Assembly (NCBI RefSeq): GCF_019890615.1
Contig: NZ_JAINVZ010000008.1
Span: 124,001 to 188,000 of the forward strand
Direction: 5' to 3'
Origin: Streptantibioticus parmotrematis
GTDB taxonomy: Bacteria; Actinomycetota; Actinomycetes; Streptomycetales; Streptomycetaceae
DNA: 64,000 nt
The notes beneath the pieces are model-generated. The model was given only the letters and a program-made list of their open reading frames with translations, was not told the origin of the DNA and searched no databases. Positions 31,795 to 42,700 of this stretch are shown piece after piece (within the stretch, counting starts at the first letter, position 1; every line of letters starts with the position of its first letter). The position numbers and the translations under genes were made by a program.

Positions 31795-34716
31795 ATGGCT
31801 GACCCCAAGTACAGCGACGACAACACGGATGGCTTCAGCAGCAGTTCCGGCGGTGTCATCGCGGACGGCACGGGTGACACGACGGGGGACTACAGCGACT
31901 GGGACTGGAAGAAGATCATGGCGGCCATCACCGGCGGCGCCGCCTACAGCGACCCCACCCTCGTCGCCCACCCGTCCGACCCGCAGACCCTCCAGACGGC
32001 AGCCGACACCCTCTCCTACGTGGAAGGGGTGTTGCAGGAGGTGGCCCGGGGGATCGCGACGCAGACGAACGCGTTGACCGGTGAGCACGGCCCCTGGCAG
32101 GGGGCGGCCGCCAGGGCGTTGAACGGGGCGATGTCCAGCGTCGCCCAGCAGACCCAGCAGATGGCCGACGCCCTGTCCGGCGGCGTCACGGGGGACGAGA
32201 ACGTCCCCCAGCAGCTCGCGAACAACGCGCAGAACCTGCGCATGGCGATCGACAAGATCAATGACATCAACACCTGGTACGCGAACCAGGCGTTGAAGAT
32301 CAACCCGCATCTGAAGATGCCGAACGGGCTCGTCGAGGTCCACAAGATCCCGCAGATCGTCACCATGATGAGCAACGACATGCGGCAGGTCCTCACCACT
32401 CTCTCGAACCACTACACGGTCTCGAAGGACTCGGTGGCCCAGCCGAGTTCACCGAACAACCCGAACAACGCGCGGCCGAACGTCTCCGACTTCGGCATCG
32501 GCGATCCGAACGCGGGCGCCGTCCCGTTCCCGGGCCCGGGGGCCTTCCCCAACCTCGCGGACTTCAACGACCCGAACGTCCAGAGCCCGGACCTCCAGAA
32601 CGACGGGCCCGGTACGGGGAACGTCCCGGACTTCGGCGGCGTGGACTCCGGCCCGGGCGCCGTCGCTCCCGGCCTCGGCGTGAACGCCCCCGACTTCGGC
32701 GACGACACCCCCGGCGCCGACGAGAAGGTGCCCGACTTCGGCACCGGCCTCCCCGGGGGGCCGGGCACCGGCGCGCCGGACGACGGGGCGGGCGCCGCGC
32801 CCGACGCCTCGTCGGACGCGGCGGACGTGGGGAGCCCGGCCCCGTTCCCCGGCGACACCTCCCTGGAGAACGGGGGGCCGGACCTTCCCACCACCGGGCA
32901 GCTCGATCCCGCCATGGACGCGGCGCTCAATCCGCCCGCCGTCGTCCCCGCTCCCGGACTGGGGCTCGGGGACGACACTCCGGCGGGCTCCGTGAAAAGC
33001 CCCAAGGTGACCGCCCCCGCAGTGTCGCCGTTCCCCGGGGACACCGGCCTGGACACCCCCGGCGGCGCGGCGGACCCGGCCGGGGCGGCGGGTGCGAGTG
33101 TGGCACCGTTCCCGGGCGCCGACACGCCGGACCTGGACACCTCCGGCACCGGCGCGCCCGGCCTCGGCTCCCTGGCGGGCGGCGTCCCTGATACCGGACT
33201 GGGCGGCGGGTTGGGAAGTGGGCTGGGCAGCGGGCCCGGCGCCGGGGCGGGCAGCCCGCCGGCGAATGGCACCGTGCAGGGATTCCCCGGCGATACGAAG
33301 CTGTCCGACGCGGGTGCGCTCGGCTCTGAGCCGGGGATGCCGATGATGCCGATGGGTGGGGGTTCTGCGGGTCTGGGTGGTGCCGGGGGTGAGGTGGGTG
33401 CGCCGGACGCGGCGGGTCTGCTGGGGGGTGACGCGGAGCCGTGGGATGGCTCGGCGGCGTTGCCGGATGGTGTGTCGGGTGGCGCGGAGCAAGGCGGTCC
33501 CGGGCTGAGCCTGCCCGGGGACCAGGCCGCCGCGGGCGGGCCGGGTCTGAGCATGCCCGGCGACGGAGCAGCAGGTGACGTACCGTCAAATTCCGCGACG
33601 CCAGGCGAGAGTCCGGCAGCCGGGGGCCCCGCGGACGGCATGCCGATGATGCCCATGGGCGGTCTGGGCCAGCCCGGCGGCGGTGACCGGGAGCACGAAC
33701 GCTCCGAAGCGTCCGGCCTGTTGTCCGGTACGGCGGAGCCCTGGGCGAGCTTCTTCGAGGGCGGTGGCGATCCCATGGGTTCGCCGCACGGCACGCCGCG
33801 TGACGAGGGCGGCCTGACGATGCCGGACGAAGACGGCCTGGCCGCCGACCTCTTCTCCGGGCAACCGGCCGCGGCCTCCTCCGCCGACAGTCCGGGCGGG
33901 CACCTGGACACCGAGGAGTTCCTGGCGGGAACGGCGGAGTGGCTGCCGTACCTCGCGGCGGGTGCGGCAGCGACGAACACCGGGGACCACGTCAACGAGA
34001 CGCGGTACACCTCCCGCTTGCCCGGGGACCCCGCCGCGCCTGTGTGGGGAGAAGCGGAAGCCGAACACGAGCAGGCGCCGTGGGCGGTCGCCGGTGCGCC
34101 GGAGGCCGCTGCCGTCCCGGAGGCCGCCGCCCCGGAACCGGAGCGCGAGGCCCGGGAGCACCAACAGGCCCCACGGGACGAAGCTTCGCACCCCGATGCC
34201 ATCGGCGCCGACGACGCCCCCGTGACCGCCGACACCCCGGTTGCCGTCGCCACCCCCGTGGCCCTCGACACCCCCATGGCCGACGACGCCCCTTCGGCTG
34301 ACGATCCCGCCGCCTGGGACGCGGCGGCGGCCTCCCTCCTGCCTCTGCTCGCCCGTGGCCACGGCGCCGTGACGAGCGGTGAGGAGGCCGGGGCGGAGGG
34401 CGACCGGCAGGACGCGGCCGCGGCCACGGCGGTCGCCGCGGGCGCGTACACCATCGCCCGGTCCACGACCGCGGACGCCTCACCCGCCGCGCCGGAGCGG
34501 GTGGCGTGGCGACCGAAGGCGACCGGGCCCCAACTGGTCGAGCTGACCTGCTCGTTCGACGACCCGCCCGAGGAGCCGCAGGCGTCCGCTCACGACGTGG
34601 CCGAGGTGGGGCGGGGCACCGGAGCGAAGGTCGTGCGCCGGGAGCGGGAACGCGACGGGGAGGGCGGGAACAGCGTGGCCGACCTGCTGCGGCAGGGTGA
34701 GGAGGTCTGGGGCTGA
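31795..34716 (+). CDS. PPE-like T7SS substrate, paralog 2, with long Gly/Pro tail
   Basis: 973 aa. The N-terminal ~225 residues match the previous gene (SDPQTLQTAADTL, W101-Q-G103, ending HYTVSKDSVAQPSS). A ~300-residue disordered section carries repeated DFG and PFPGDT units. Two blocks of the form GMPMMPMGG...SGLLSGTAEPW are spaced ~110 residues apart, with a related EEFLAGTAEWLPYL after them. This MPMMPMGG...EPW pattern is common in large actinomycete T7SS substrates. The last ~130 residues are ordered again and end in a basic/acidic tail. It is likely a secreted or cell-surface T7SS protein. I see no enzymatic motif. Confidence 0.78.
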   Translation: MADPKYSDDNTDGFSSSSGGVIADGTGDTTGDYSDWDWKKIMAAITGGAAYSDPTLVAHPSDPQTLQTAADTLSYVEGVLQEVARGIATQTNALTGEHGPWQGAAARALNGAMSSVAQQTQQMADALSGGVTGDENVPQQLANNAQNLRMAIDKINDINTWYANQALKINPHLKMPNGLVEVHKIPQIVTMMSNDMRQVLTTLSNHYTVSKDSVAQPSSPNNPNNARPNVSDFGIGDPNAGAVPFPGPGAFPNLADFNDPNVQSPDLQNDGPGTGNVPDFGGVDSGPGAVAPGLGVNAPDFGDDTPGADEKVPDFGTGLPGGPGTGAPDDGAGAAPDASSDAADVGSPAPFPGDTSLENGGPDLPTTGQLDPAMDAALNPPAVVPAPGLGLGDDTPAGSVKSPKVTAPAVSPFPGDTGLDTPGGAADPAGAAGASVAPFPGADTPDLDTSGTGAPGLGSLAGGVPDTGLGGGLGSGLGSGPGAGAGSPPANGTVQGFPGDTKLSDAGALGSEPGMPMMPMGGGSAGLGGAGGEVGAPDAAGLLGGDAEPWDGSAALPDGVSGGAEQGGPGLSLPGDQAAAGGPGLSMPGDGAAGDVPSNSATPGESPAAGGPADGMPMMPMGGLGQPGGGDREHERSEASGLLSGTAEPWASFFEGGGDPMGSPHGTPRDEGGLTMPDEDGLAADLFSGQPAAASSADSPGGHLDTEEFLAGTAEWLPYLAAGAAATNTGDHVNETRYTSRLPGDPAAPVWGEAEAEHEQAPWAVAGAPEAAAVPEAAAPEPEREAREHQQAPRDEASHPDAIGADDAPVTADTPVAVATPVALDTPMADDAPSADDPAAWDAAAASLLPLLARGHGAVTSGEEAGAEGDRQDAAAATAVAAGAYTIARSTTADASPAAPERVAWRPKATGPQLVELTCSFDDPPEEPQASAHDVAEVGRGTGAKVVRRERERDGEGGNSVADLLRQGEEVWG

Positions 34717-34748
34717 GCCGGGGTGCGTGCCGTCCCCCGTCGCGCGTT

Positions 34749-34780
34749 GAACGCGCAGGCAGAAGCGACTGTACGCACGG
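34749..34780 (+). promoter_or_regulatory. Recurrent T7SS-locus motif, copy 3 (upstream of YbaB gene)
   Basis: GAACGCGCAGGCAGAAGCGA followed by CTGTACGCACGG is the best match to copy 1, including the following GCCGTCCGGTG at 34792-34802. It lies in the 158-bp gap between paralog 2 and the YbaB-like gene, about 95 bp before the start codon, so it marks the head of a third transcription unit. Confidence 0.55.
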
Positions 34781-34874
34781 CCCGACTCGTCGCCGTCCGG
34801 TGTGCGGGGGCGGGGGAGACGGGTTGACTGAGGGCATCTGCCGCATGATCGAACACGGCGTTGGGAGAACCGGG

Positions 34875-35318
34875 ATGTCGTCCCCGTACGACGAGCAGGT
34901 CGAGAACCTGCTCGCGCGGTACCGCGAGGCCCGCGAGCAGGCCGCCGACACCCGGCGGCACATCAACGAGACCGAGGCGACGGTGACGGCGCCGCGCAAG
35001 GTCGTCAAGGTGACCGTCGGGGCCCAGGGCCAAGTCACGGCGCTGGACTTTCCCACCGCCGCGTACCGCACGATGACTCCGAAGGACCTGTCGAGGACGG
35101 TCCTGACCGCCCTCGAACAGGCCCGCTCCCAGGCCCTGTCGAAGGTGGCCGAGGTCGCGCTGAGCGGAATGCTCGGCGGCGTGCCGACCGCCGACCTGCT
35201 GCGCGGGGACGTCGACGCCCGGTCCTTCCTGCCCGAGGACCTGGAACTGCCGGAGGCCGTGCGCGCCTACGTGGACCACGGCCTGGGCGTGCCGGAGGAG
35301 GGGGACCGTCGTGGCTGA
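34875..35318 (+). CDS. YbaB/EbfC-family protein (EspL-like)
   Basis: 147 aa from the ATG at 34875 with GGGAG 7 nt upstream. The frame is open 75 bp further upstream but without a ribosome site. An N-terminal coiled-coil helix (YDEQVENLLARYREAREQAADTRR) is followed by the YbaB/EbfC beta-sheet (VVKVTVGAQGQVTALDF) and a C-terminal helix. YbaB/EbfC proteins are nucleoid-binding dimers. In mycobacterial ESX-1 a member of this fold, EspL, is a cytosolic factor needed for secretion and gene control. A similar cytosolic role is inferred here. The next gene overlaps it by 8 nt. Confidence 0.82.
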   Translation: MSSPYDEQVENLLARYREAREQAADTRRHINETEATVTAPRKVVKVTVGAQGQVTALDFPTAAYRTMTPKDLSRTVLTALEQARSQALSKVAEVALSGMLGGVPTADLLRGDVDARSFLPEDLELPEAVRAYVDHGLGVPEEGDRRG

Positions 35319-35688
35319 CGGCTCGCAGGCGTCGAACGGCGACTTCACCGTCGACACCGACAAGTTGAAGCCCGCCGTCGCCAAACTCCAGACTCTCGCC
35401 ACCCAGTTGAAGTCCGCGGGCAAGCAGCTGGACGACGTGTGCCAGTCCTACGGGCAGCCCTGGGGCGACGACTCCACGGGCAAGAAGTTCTACGACAAGT
35501 ACGAGGACCCGCACAGCCAGATGATCACCGCCGCGTACCGGAGCAGCGCCACGCTGGAGGACTCGGCGGGCCAGATGGGCGACATGGTGACCTCCTTCGA
35601 GAAGGTCGAGGAGACGGCAGGGGACGAGGGACGGCGTCTGCGGGTGTCCGCCGACGACCCCCACGGCGACCAGGGCGCCGCCTCGTAA
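35311..35688 (+). CDS. WXG100-type protein with PWGDD turn
   Basis: 125 aa. The GTG at 35311 overlaps the YbaB gene by 8 nt and has GGAGG upstream. Two helices flank a turn GQPWGDDSTGKKF (Trp51-Gly52, W-G-D rather than W-x-G). This variant is common among actinomycete WXG100-family T7SS proteins. A charged C-terminal tail follows. It probably pairs with the N-terminal WXG100-like domain of the giant protein encoded downstream, as small Esx-like proteins often do for large T7SS toxins. That pairing is inferred from order. Confidence 0.82.
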   Translation: MADGSQASNGDFTVDTDKLKPAVAKLQTLATQLKSAGKQLDDVCQSYGQPWGDDSTGKKFYDKYEDPHSQMITAAYRSSATLEDSAGQMGDMVTSFEKVEETAGDEGRRLRVSADDPHGDQGAAS

Positions 35689-35744
35689 CGGTCCGGGACG
35701 AGGGCAGCGAGCGAATTCGGTACGAGTGGATCTGGGAGAGCACG

Positions 35745-36554
35745 ATGAGCGGGACGCCGGACGGCGGCAGGCCGGAACGGGAGCCGGTGGCGCAGCCGGG
35801 TCCGCGGGCGGGCGAGACGGCCGAAGCGGAGGAACCCCGTCCTCCTGTGGGGCCCGGGTCGCAGGACCTGGCGGAGTCGCCGCCCGTTCCGGACCACATC
35901 CGTGAGGCGGCCCGCCGGGCACCCGACCACTGGTTCGGAATGGTCGACCCCACCTGGTCGGGCGAGGGCGCTCCGCCGGACTGGGCTGTGGTCGGCCAGT
36001 GGCGTTCCGACTCGGCCGGCGAGATCGTCGAGTGGCGTGACAACGAGGAGTACCAGCCCTCCCCGAAGGCGCTGGAGTGGGACGACCCGACCGACCCGGT
36101 GGACGCCGCCGTACAGCTCGCCGCGACCGGCTACGGACCGGCCGAGGCCGTGACGCGCGCGCTGGCCGACGCGGAGGTCGCGGTCTTCCTCGCCCCGGGC
36201 GGCGGCCTTCTGTCCGCCGTCGCGCCGGACGACTCGACACCGGTCGTGCCGGTGTTCACCTCGCCGGCCCACCTGCACGCGGCGGGCAGGCTGTCGTTCG
36301 TCACCATGAAGGCCGTCGACCTGCTCGACCGGCTCCCCGAAGGCCATCTGGTCTATCTGAACCCCTCAGGATCGGTGAGCATGGCGGTGGATTCGACGCC
36401 CTTGCGTGAGGCGTTGACCACCGGTGGCGAGCCGGACGGCGGGAGCGCCTGGTCCGGTGACCTGGACGAGATCCTGCCGCTTCAGCCCGCCGAGGAAGGC
36501 GGGGACGCCACGGGTGGCGCCATGGCCCACCCCCTGGACGGTGAACATCCCTGA
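35745..36554 (+). CDS. SseB-like type VII secretion system-associated protein
   Basis: 269 aa from the ATG at 35745 with GGGAGAG at 35734-35740. A Pro/Glu-rich N-terminus of ~45 residues is followed by DHWFGMVDPTWSGEGAPPDWAVVGQWRSD, a block typical of proteins named type VII secretion system-associated in Streptomyces. An SseB-like alpha/beta domain comes next (VAVFLAPGGG...VPVFTSPAHLHAAG...DLLDRLPEGHLVYLNPSGSVSMAVDSTPLREAL). From memory of public annotation, genes of this type are repeatedly found next to giant lonely-Cys proteins, as here. It is probably a cytosolic chaperone or accessory factor for the giant product 160 bp downstream. Confidence 0.82.
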   Translation: MSGTPDGGRPEREPVAQPGPRAGETAEAEEPRPPVGPGSQDLAESPPVPDHIREAARRAPDHWFGMVDPTWSGEGAPPDWAVVGQWRSDSAGEIVEWRDNEEYQPSPKALEWDDPTDPVDAAVQLAATGYGPAEAVTRALADAEVAVFLAPGGGLLSAVAPDDSTPVVPVFTSPAHLHAAGRLSFVTMKAVDLLDRLPEGHLVYLNPSGSVSMAVDSTPLREALTTGGEPDGGSAWSGDLDEILPLQPAEEGGDATGGAMAHPLDGEHP

Positions 36555-36714
36555 TCCCAGCCGCCGTCGTCCACGAGCGCGCGGAACGCCGCTCGTGGCC
36601 CCCTGAACGTCCGACCGTGGCCGCCGGTCCCATGACCGGTCGCCCACGGGTATTCCGCTCGCTGTGCGCCGGCCCTTCCGGCCCTGTGCCGTGTCGAATT
36701 GGTGGTCGCCGTCC

Positions 36715-39700
36715 ATGAGCATCATGATGCCCCCGGGGTTGCAGTGGGTCGCCGATCTGCTCGGGGCACCGTGGCCGACGGCGGACGAGGACGCCCTGTG
36801 GAACCTCCAGAAGGCCCATCAGACCTTCGCCGCGGACGTGCGGGCCGTCGCCACGGGCATGGGCGAGGTGACCGCGGACGTGAAGGCGGGGGTCTCGGGC
36901 TCGGCCGCCGAACAGTTCGAGCAGTACCTGACGCAGTTCCAGTCGAACCTCGAACAGGTCGCCACCGGCGCCGACGAGGTCGCCAACCTGTGCGACAAGA
37001 CGGCTCTCCAGGTGCAGTACGCCAAGATCATGATCCTGGAGATGATGGTCTGGACGGCGGGCGAGATCGCCTGGCTGGCCTGGTGGGCGCCGGAGGCGGC
37101 GGCCGCCGCCGTGGCGTCGGCCCGTGCCGTGGTGGCGCTGATCGTCCGGCGGCTGTTGATGGCCGTGGGTATCAACGTGCTGGGCGCCGGCCTCATGGAC
37201 GCGCTGGACCAGGCGATCCAGTTCCGCCTGCACCGCCGCCACTCCTGGGACTGGGGCAACACGGAGATGGCGCTGGGCGCCGGTGCCATCAACGGGGCCA
37301 TCGGCGGCCTGGCGTTCGGGGCGGGAGGCGTGGTCGCCCCGAAGATCGTCGGCTCGTTCCTGGGCAGCGTGGCGCTCGGCGCCGGGGTCGGCGCGGCCGG
37401 CGCGGCGGCCACGGACGCGGCCTTCGGCGTCGACGGCGACCCCGGTCTCGGCGCGCTGGCCGGGGCGTTCGGCGGCGCCGTGGGCCACATCGCCGCGGGG
37501 ATGCGCGGCGGCAAGGGGGACGGCGGGGACGGGGAGATCGAGATCCCGGAGGTGCCGACGTTTCCGGGTCTTCTCGACGAACCCGGCCTGGACAAAGGCG
37601 CTGGTGGCGCCGACACGTCACCCGGGTCACTTGGCAGTGACACCGGTGACGGCTCCGGTGAGGACTTCGGTCAGGGCTCCGGCGCACCCCTGGAGGTGCC
37701 GTTGGAGGGCAGGGGTCCCGGGCCGGGTGAGGAAGGCGCCGGGCCGGGCCTGTCCGGCATCACCGTTGAGGGAGACGGCCCCGCGCCCTGGGGAGAGGAC
37801 AGCGGGGGCGCGTCGTACCAGTCGCTCGTGGACCCCGGCGACGAGGGCCGGGTCTCCTTGTCGCACGACGGGGACAGCGTGTCCGGGGGCCGGGTTTCCT
37901 CGCGTGGCGAGGAAGACGGCGTTTCCCTGGCCTCCGGCGGTGAGGGGGCCGGGGAAGAGGACGCGAGGGGCTTGGCGGGACCTGGCGGTGTGGCGCGTCA
38001 GCCGGCTCCGGGGGCAGGGCAGTCCTTGGAGTTGTCGCAGAGGCTGCCGCTGCCCGAGCCGTTGAAGCACAGCCCTGTCGGCGCAGGCGCCGAGACCGCC
38101 CCCGAGCACCTCGGCGGCGTGGACGGACCGCGCGGATCGCAGGCCGCGTCGCCGGCCGTTCTGCCAGGCTTCGAGACCGATCACCCCGCTGCCGGGAACG
38201 CCGTGGCGCAGCCGCCGCGCGACTCCCTCACCGCGGCCTCCGACGGCGTCACGGGGGCCCGCTTGCCTGAGGTCCCGCAGCAGGGCCAGGAAACCGGGGG
38301 ACAGGTCTCACCCCCGCACCCGGCGGAGAGTCGCGGCGACGGCACCTCCGGGGCTCCCGCCGAGTCGGTCGGGCAGACGGAGGCCGCCCAGCCGTCCGCC
38401 GAGGCGGTCGGGCAGACGGGGATCATCCGGTCGTCGGCCGGGCCGGTCCAGCATCCGGCCGCGTCGGCTCCGGCACTGGGCAGGCCGGAAGGTCCGTCCT
38501 CGGCCGAGTCGTCGCCGTCAGCGTCCGCGTCCTCCGGATCGGCGGCTGCCCGGACTTCCCCGCCGGAGCCGTCGAAGACGGTGACCCTTACGCGGGACCC
38601 GAACGACACGACCGGTCCCGCCGGTTCCCTGGAAGGGGCGCAGCAGGGTACGGACGTCGCGAGGGACTCCGCGGAACCTTCATCCGTCGAACGGGTGTCC
38701 GCGCCGGTGTCGTCGTCCCTGACGCGGGATCCGGAGCCGCCAGCGGCTCAGCAGCCGGCGGCGCACGCGACGGAACTGGACGCCGGCCAGGGCGGAACCG
38801 GTGCGGTCCGGCAACGATCGCAGTCCTACGCACCGGATTCGGACGCCAGCGGGATCGGCACCGGACCCGCTCGGCCGTCTCCTCCCGAGGTCGCACAGGC
38901 GGTGGAGGGCCCCGGTCCGGAGTCGCCGCAGCCGTCGTCGCCGTTGACGACGCCGCCGCAGCGCCACGGCGTCGAACTCCCCCCGCACGCGCACGCCCTC
39001 CCCGCCGGCGGTCCCGGCCGCGTCGCGCCGCACGACCACGCGGAGTCGCCGCGAACGCCCCACCTCGACGACGGCCCCCCGCCTCCGCGGCCGCCCGTCC
39101 CGTCCTACGTCTTCCACGCCTCGGATCGGACACGTGCCCGCGAGTGGGGCGGCACCCAGGACCGCATCGTCCGCTCCTACGAGGACAGGTTCGGCAGGGA
39201 GGAGGAGAAGTTCTGGCAGCAGCAGAGGGCGGACGCGGCAGTGGGGGACGCCCATGGCGCCCACCTGCAACGGAACACCCACGGCGTACCCGCACCCCGC
39301 CCCGGGGACGACCCGGCGGACTGGGCTCGCCACATCGGCGTGCCGGAGGAGTTCACCGACTCCGTGGCCCAGGCCTACCGGCAGGCGTGGGCCACCGGTC
39401 TGCCGACCCACGAGGAACCGGCCGCGCGGGCCCCGGGCGTCGGCACGGGCGGGACGTCCGAGTCGGAACCGGGGGAGGGCGAGGGCAGGGGAGCGCCGGA
39501 CCGGGGGGAGTTGGCCGACCGTCTCGCCGGAATCGAGGGCCTCGGGGAGCACTGGGACCCCGTGAACCTGGCCCACCGGATGCTCGGGGAACACGCCCGC
39601 GCGGAGCAGGGGTGGCCGGACTGGCAAGAGCGCGTCCAGAAGAGGTTCGACACCGCCTGGCGCGACGAACTGGCGAGGTACCAGGGCGGTGCCATCTCCA

Positions 39701-42700
39701 GGGGGCAGTTCGACACGACGTTCCGGAACCTCTCCGCGGCGCTCCCGGACGACTTCGAGGCGTCGGCCTGGGCCGACGCCGCACGGACGGCGGCCGAGCG
39801 GACCTTCGACCACCACGACGACCGCCCCGTCGGCATGTCCGTCGACGACGAGGCGCGAAGCCGTGCCCGGTTCACCAACGCGGTCGGCGACGAGGTGGAG
39901 CGGGCGTACCGGGAGGTCCGCGGCGTCCATGACGTGGACCGCCCCTTGGGGCCCGGCCCCGGGGAATCGCGGAACGAGGGGCCGCAGCCCCGCGGCGGTC
40001 GCGGCGGACCCGCTCGTTCCGGCAGACCGCGGACATCGCCTCCCCCACCGGACTCCCGCCTCCATCCCGCCGCCTGGGAGAACGTGGAGCGCGTGGCCAC
40101 CAGGGGCATCGACGAGCTGCACCGCGGGCTGCGCACCCGCATGGAACTCGACGCCGCCGCCGAGGACATCCTCAAGCGGGCCGGCCGGGCCGCGGGAGCG
40201 ACCGAACCTCAGCTGAAAGGGCTGCGTGAGGAGTTCACCCAGGACTTCGAGCAGACCACCCGGCACCTCCCCGATGGCGTCGTCGCCGGTCGGCGGGTCC
40301 CCGGCGTCGAGATCCGCAGGCTGCCGTACGAGGAGTGGGTGGCCCGGCGCCACACGATCGAGCCTGCGGTGGACGAGCTGGCCGCCCGCTGGGACGCCCG
40401 GCTGAGGACCAAGGTCGCCGAGGACCAACTGCTCGCGGACAGCAGGCAGTTCATCGACGACCACAGCTTCGACTGGTGGGCGCGGTCGGGCCGCGGCGGG
40501 GTGGACTTCGAGGCCGTGGACCCGGCCGAGGTGGCACGCCAGTACCACGAGGACCTCCTGGAGCAGGCCGCGCGGCAGGCAGGGACCGTGCGGACGGGCC
40601 GCAGCATGTCCGCGGGGGAGCAGAACGCCTACCTCAAGGCCCTGCACGACGCGCACGAGGCGATGAGGGGCCAGCTGGCGGCCCGGTTCGAGTACCACCT
40701 CGGTCTGGGGGAGGCGCTGCGCAACGCGGACACCTCGATGGACGAGGCGCTGGGCCGGGGCACGCTACCCCGCGTCCGGGAAGACGTGCACAAGGAACTC
40801 ACCCAGGGCTACCGCGAGGTGGTCGGCTGGCCCGGCAGCAAGGTCTGGTCCCCGGAGGAACTGGCCGCGCGCGAAAGCCACTTCCGGGAGAACGTGTTCG
40901 ATCCGGCGCTGCGTTCCCTGCCGCACCGCGTGGCCTTCGAAGGCGCCGCGACGGAGGCGCTACGGGAGGGCGGCGGCCGGTTCCACGCCATGACCGCCGA
41001 TGTCAGCGACCTGTTCGGCGGCCGGGCCGTGAGGCGGTTCAGCGTCGGCGAGGAGACGTTCGACAGCGTCCAGGAGGACTTCCGCCGCGACTGGGCGACG
41101 CGCCACCACGAGATCTACGGCCCCCGGCAGCGGGATGTGCGGGCCTGGCTGGCCGAGGAGAAGAAGGAGGACGACACCTTCGCCAAGGAACTCGCCGACC
41201 GGTGGCAGGACTTCGAAGGGCGGACACCGTACGCCGAGCGGACGCGGGCGGCGGCCGCCGCCGAGCGTTCGGCGTCCAACCAGCAGGTCGTGGCGGCCTT
41301 CCAGGGGATGCTGGGCAAGTCGTCGACCCTGGAGGACATCTCCGCCGCGGCCGGGCTGGATCCCCACACGCTGAGTTCACCGCACGCGCGCGCTTCGTAC
41401 GCGCAGGGTGCGGCCGCCCTGCGCGACGCGTTCTCCCGTGACTGGGACGCGGCCCGCGAGAACGGCCCCGACGGCGTGGACACGGCTCGGGCGGCGCTGG
41501 CGCAGCGGACGCGAGAGCGCTGGGAGGCGCTGCGGGACGAGGCCGAGGCGCAGGAGAACGCGTACGCCGAGTGGCGTGGCAAGCCGACGTGGACGCTGCG
41601 GACATCACGACTCGCGGTCGACCGCGACCCGTTCCGCTCACCGGCCGGGCAGGAACCCGGCCCGGCCGGGCAGCACCAGACCATGGCCCAACTGCCCGCA
41701 CGGGAGGACCGGTACGGCGATCCCCGGCGGGCGGCGGGCAGTCCGCCGCAGGCGGCACCGACGACGCGGTCCGGGCCGGACGACCAGGCGGTGCGGCACG
41801 TCGCCGCGCAGCTGGACCGGGTACGGAACGCCGCCGCGGCCCGTGACACCTCCTACCAGCGGTTCGACGCGCGGGTGGAGGCGTTCCCGGGGCTGCGAGC
41901 CTTCGAGGCGTCCACAACGGTCACGCGGGCCAGGGAGTGGTACGCGGACGCCCGTGACGCGGCCCGGGACGCCGATCACGCCCGGCTCGACGAGGAGCTC
42001 ACCGAGCGGCTGCGGCAGATCGACGACGAGGCGACGGCCCGCGCGGCCACCCGCCGGCTGTTCGAGCGGCAGGTGGCCTCCGCACGGCCTTTCGCGGGGT
42101 TCTCGCAGTTCCGCGCCTCGCCGCCGTACACGCGGATGGTGGACGACTTCCACCACGCGGTGACGGGCGCGGCGGCTGACCGCGCGGCGCTGTCGGACGA
42201 GGACTTCCCCGTGCCGCCCGAGGTGGTCGGCAGGTTCCGGGCCCAGTACACCCAGGAGCACGACGCGTTGGCGCGGGCGGGCGCGAGGTTCGACTCGACC
42301 GTGTTCCGGACGCAGGGCGACAGCTGGGCACCGGCCACCTTCGACGGCGGCACACGCGCGTGGTACGAGAACCAACTCGCCACTCTGCGGGAGCAGTACA
42401 CCACCGACGCGTCGGCGGCCGCCCGGTCCGAGGACGCGGCGGACGAGACGGAGGCCCTCGACGACCAACTCCGTTCGGCGGTGCGACGGCTCCAGGCCCG
42501 GGCCCCTCACGCCGCCGCCCTTGAGAACGGGTTCCGGCAGCACATCCGGACGATCGGGGCGCCCGACTCCCAGTGGGACGCTTCGACGACCGCTTGGTAC
42601 GAGAGGGAGCGCGAGGCCCTCGCCCGACCGCTGTCGCGACGGCTGACCGACCAGGGACCCGAGGCGTGGAACGGCGTTCGCGACGAGTTCGACCGGCGCC

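Noticed and set aside
36555-36714. Possible terminator or small gene before the giant gene
   Set aside because: Only a 6-bp stem (CCGGTC/GACCGG around 36619-36634) is visible and no small frame has a ribosome site. It is more likely a leader or promoter region.
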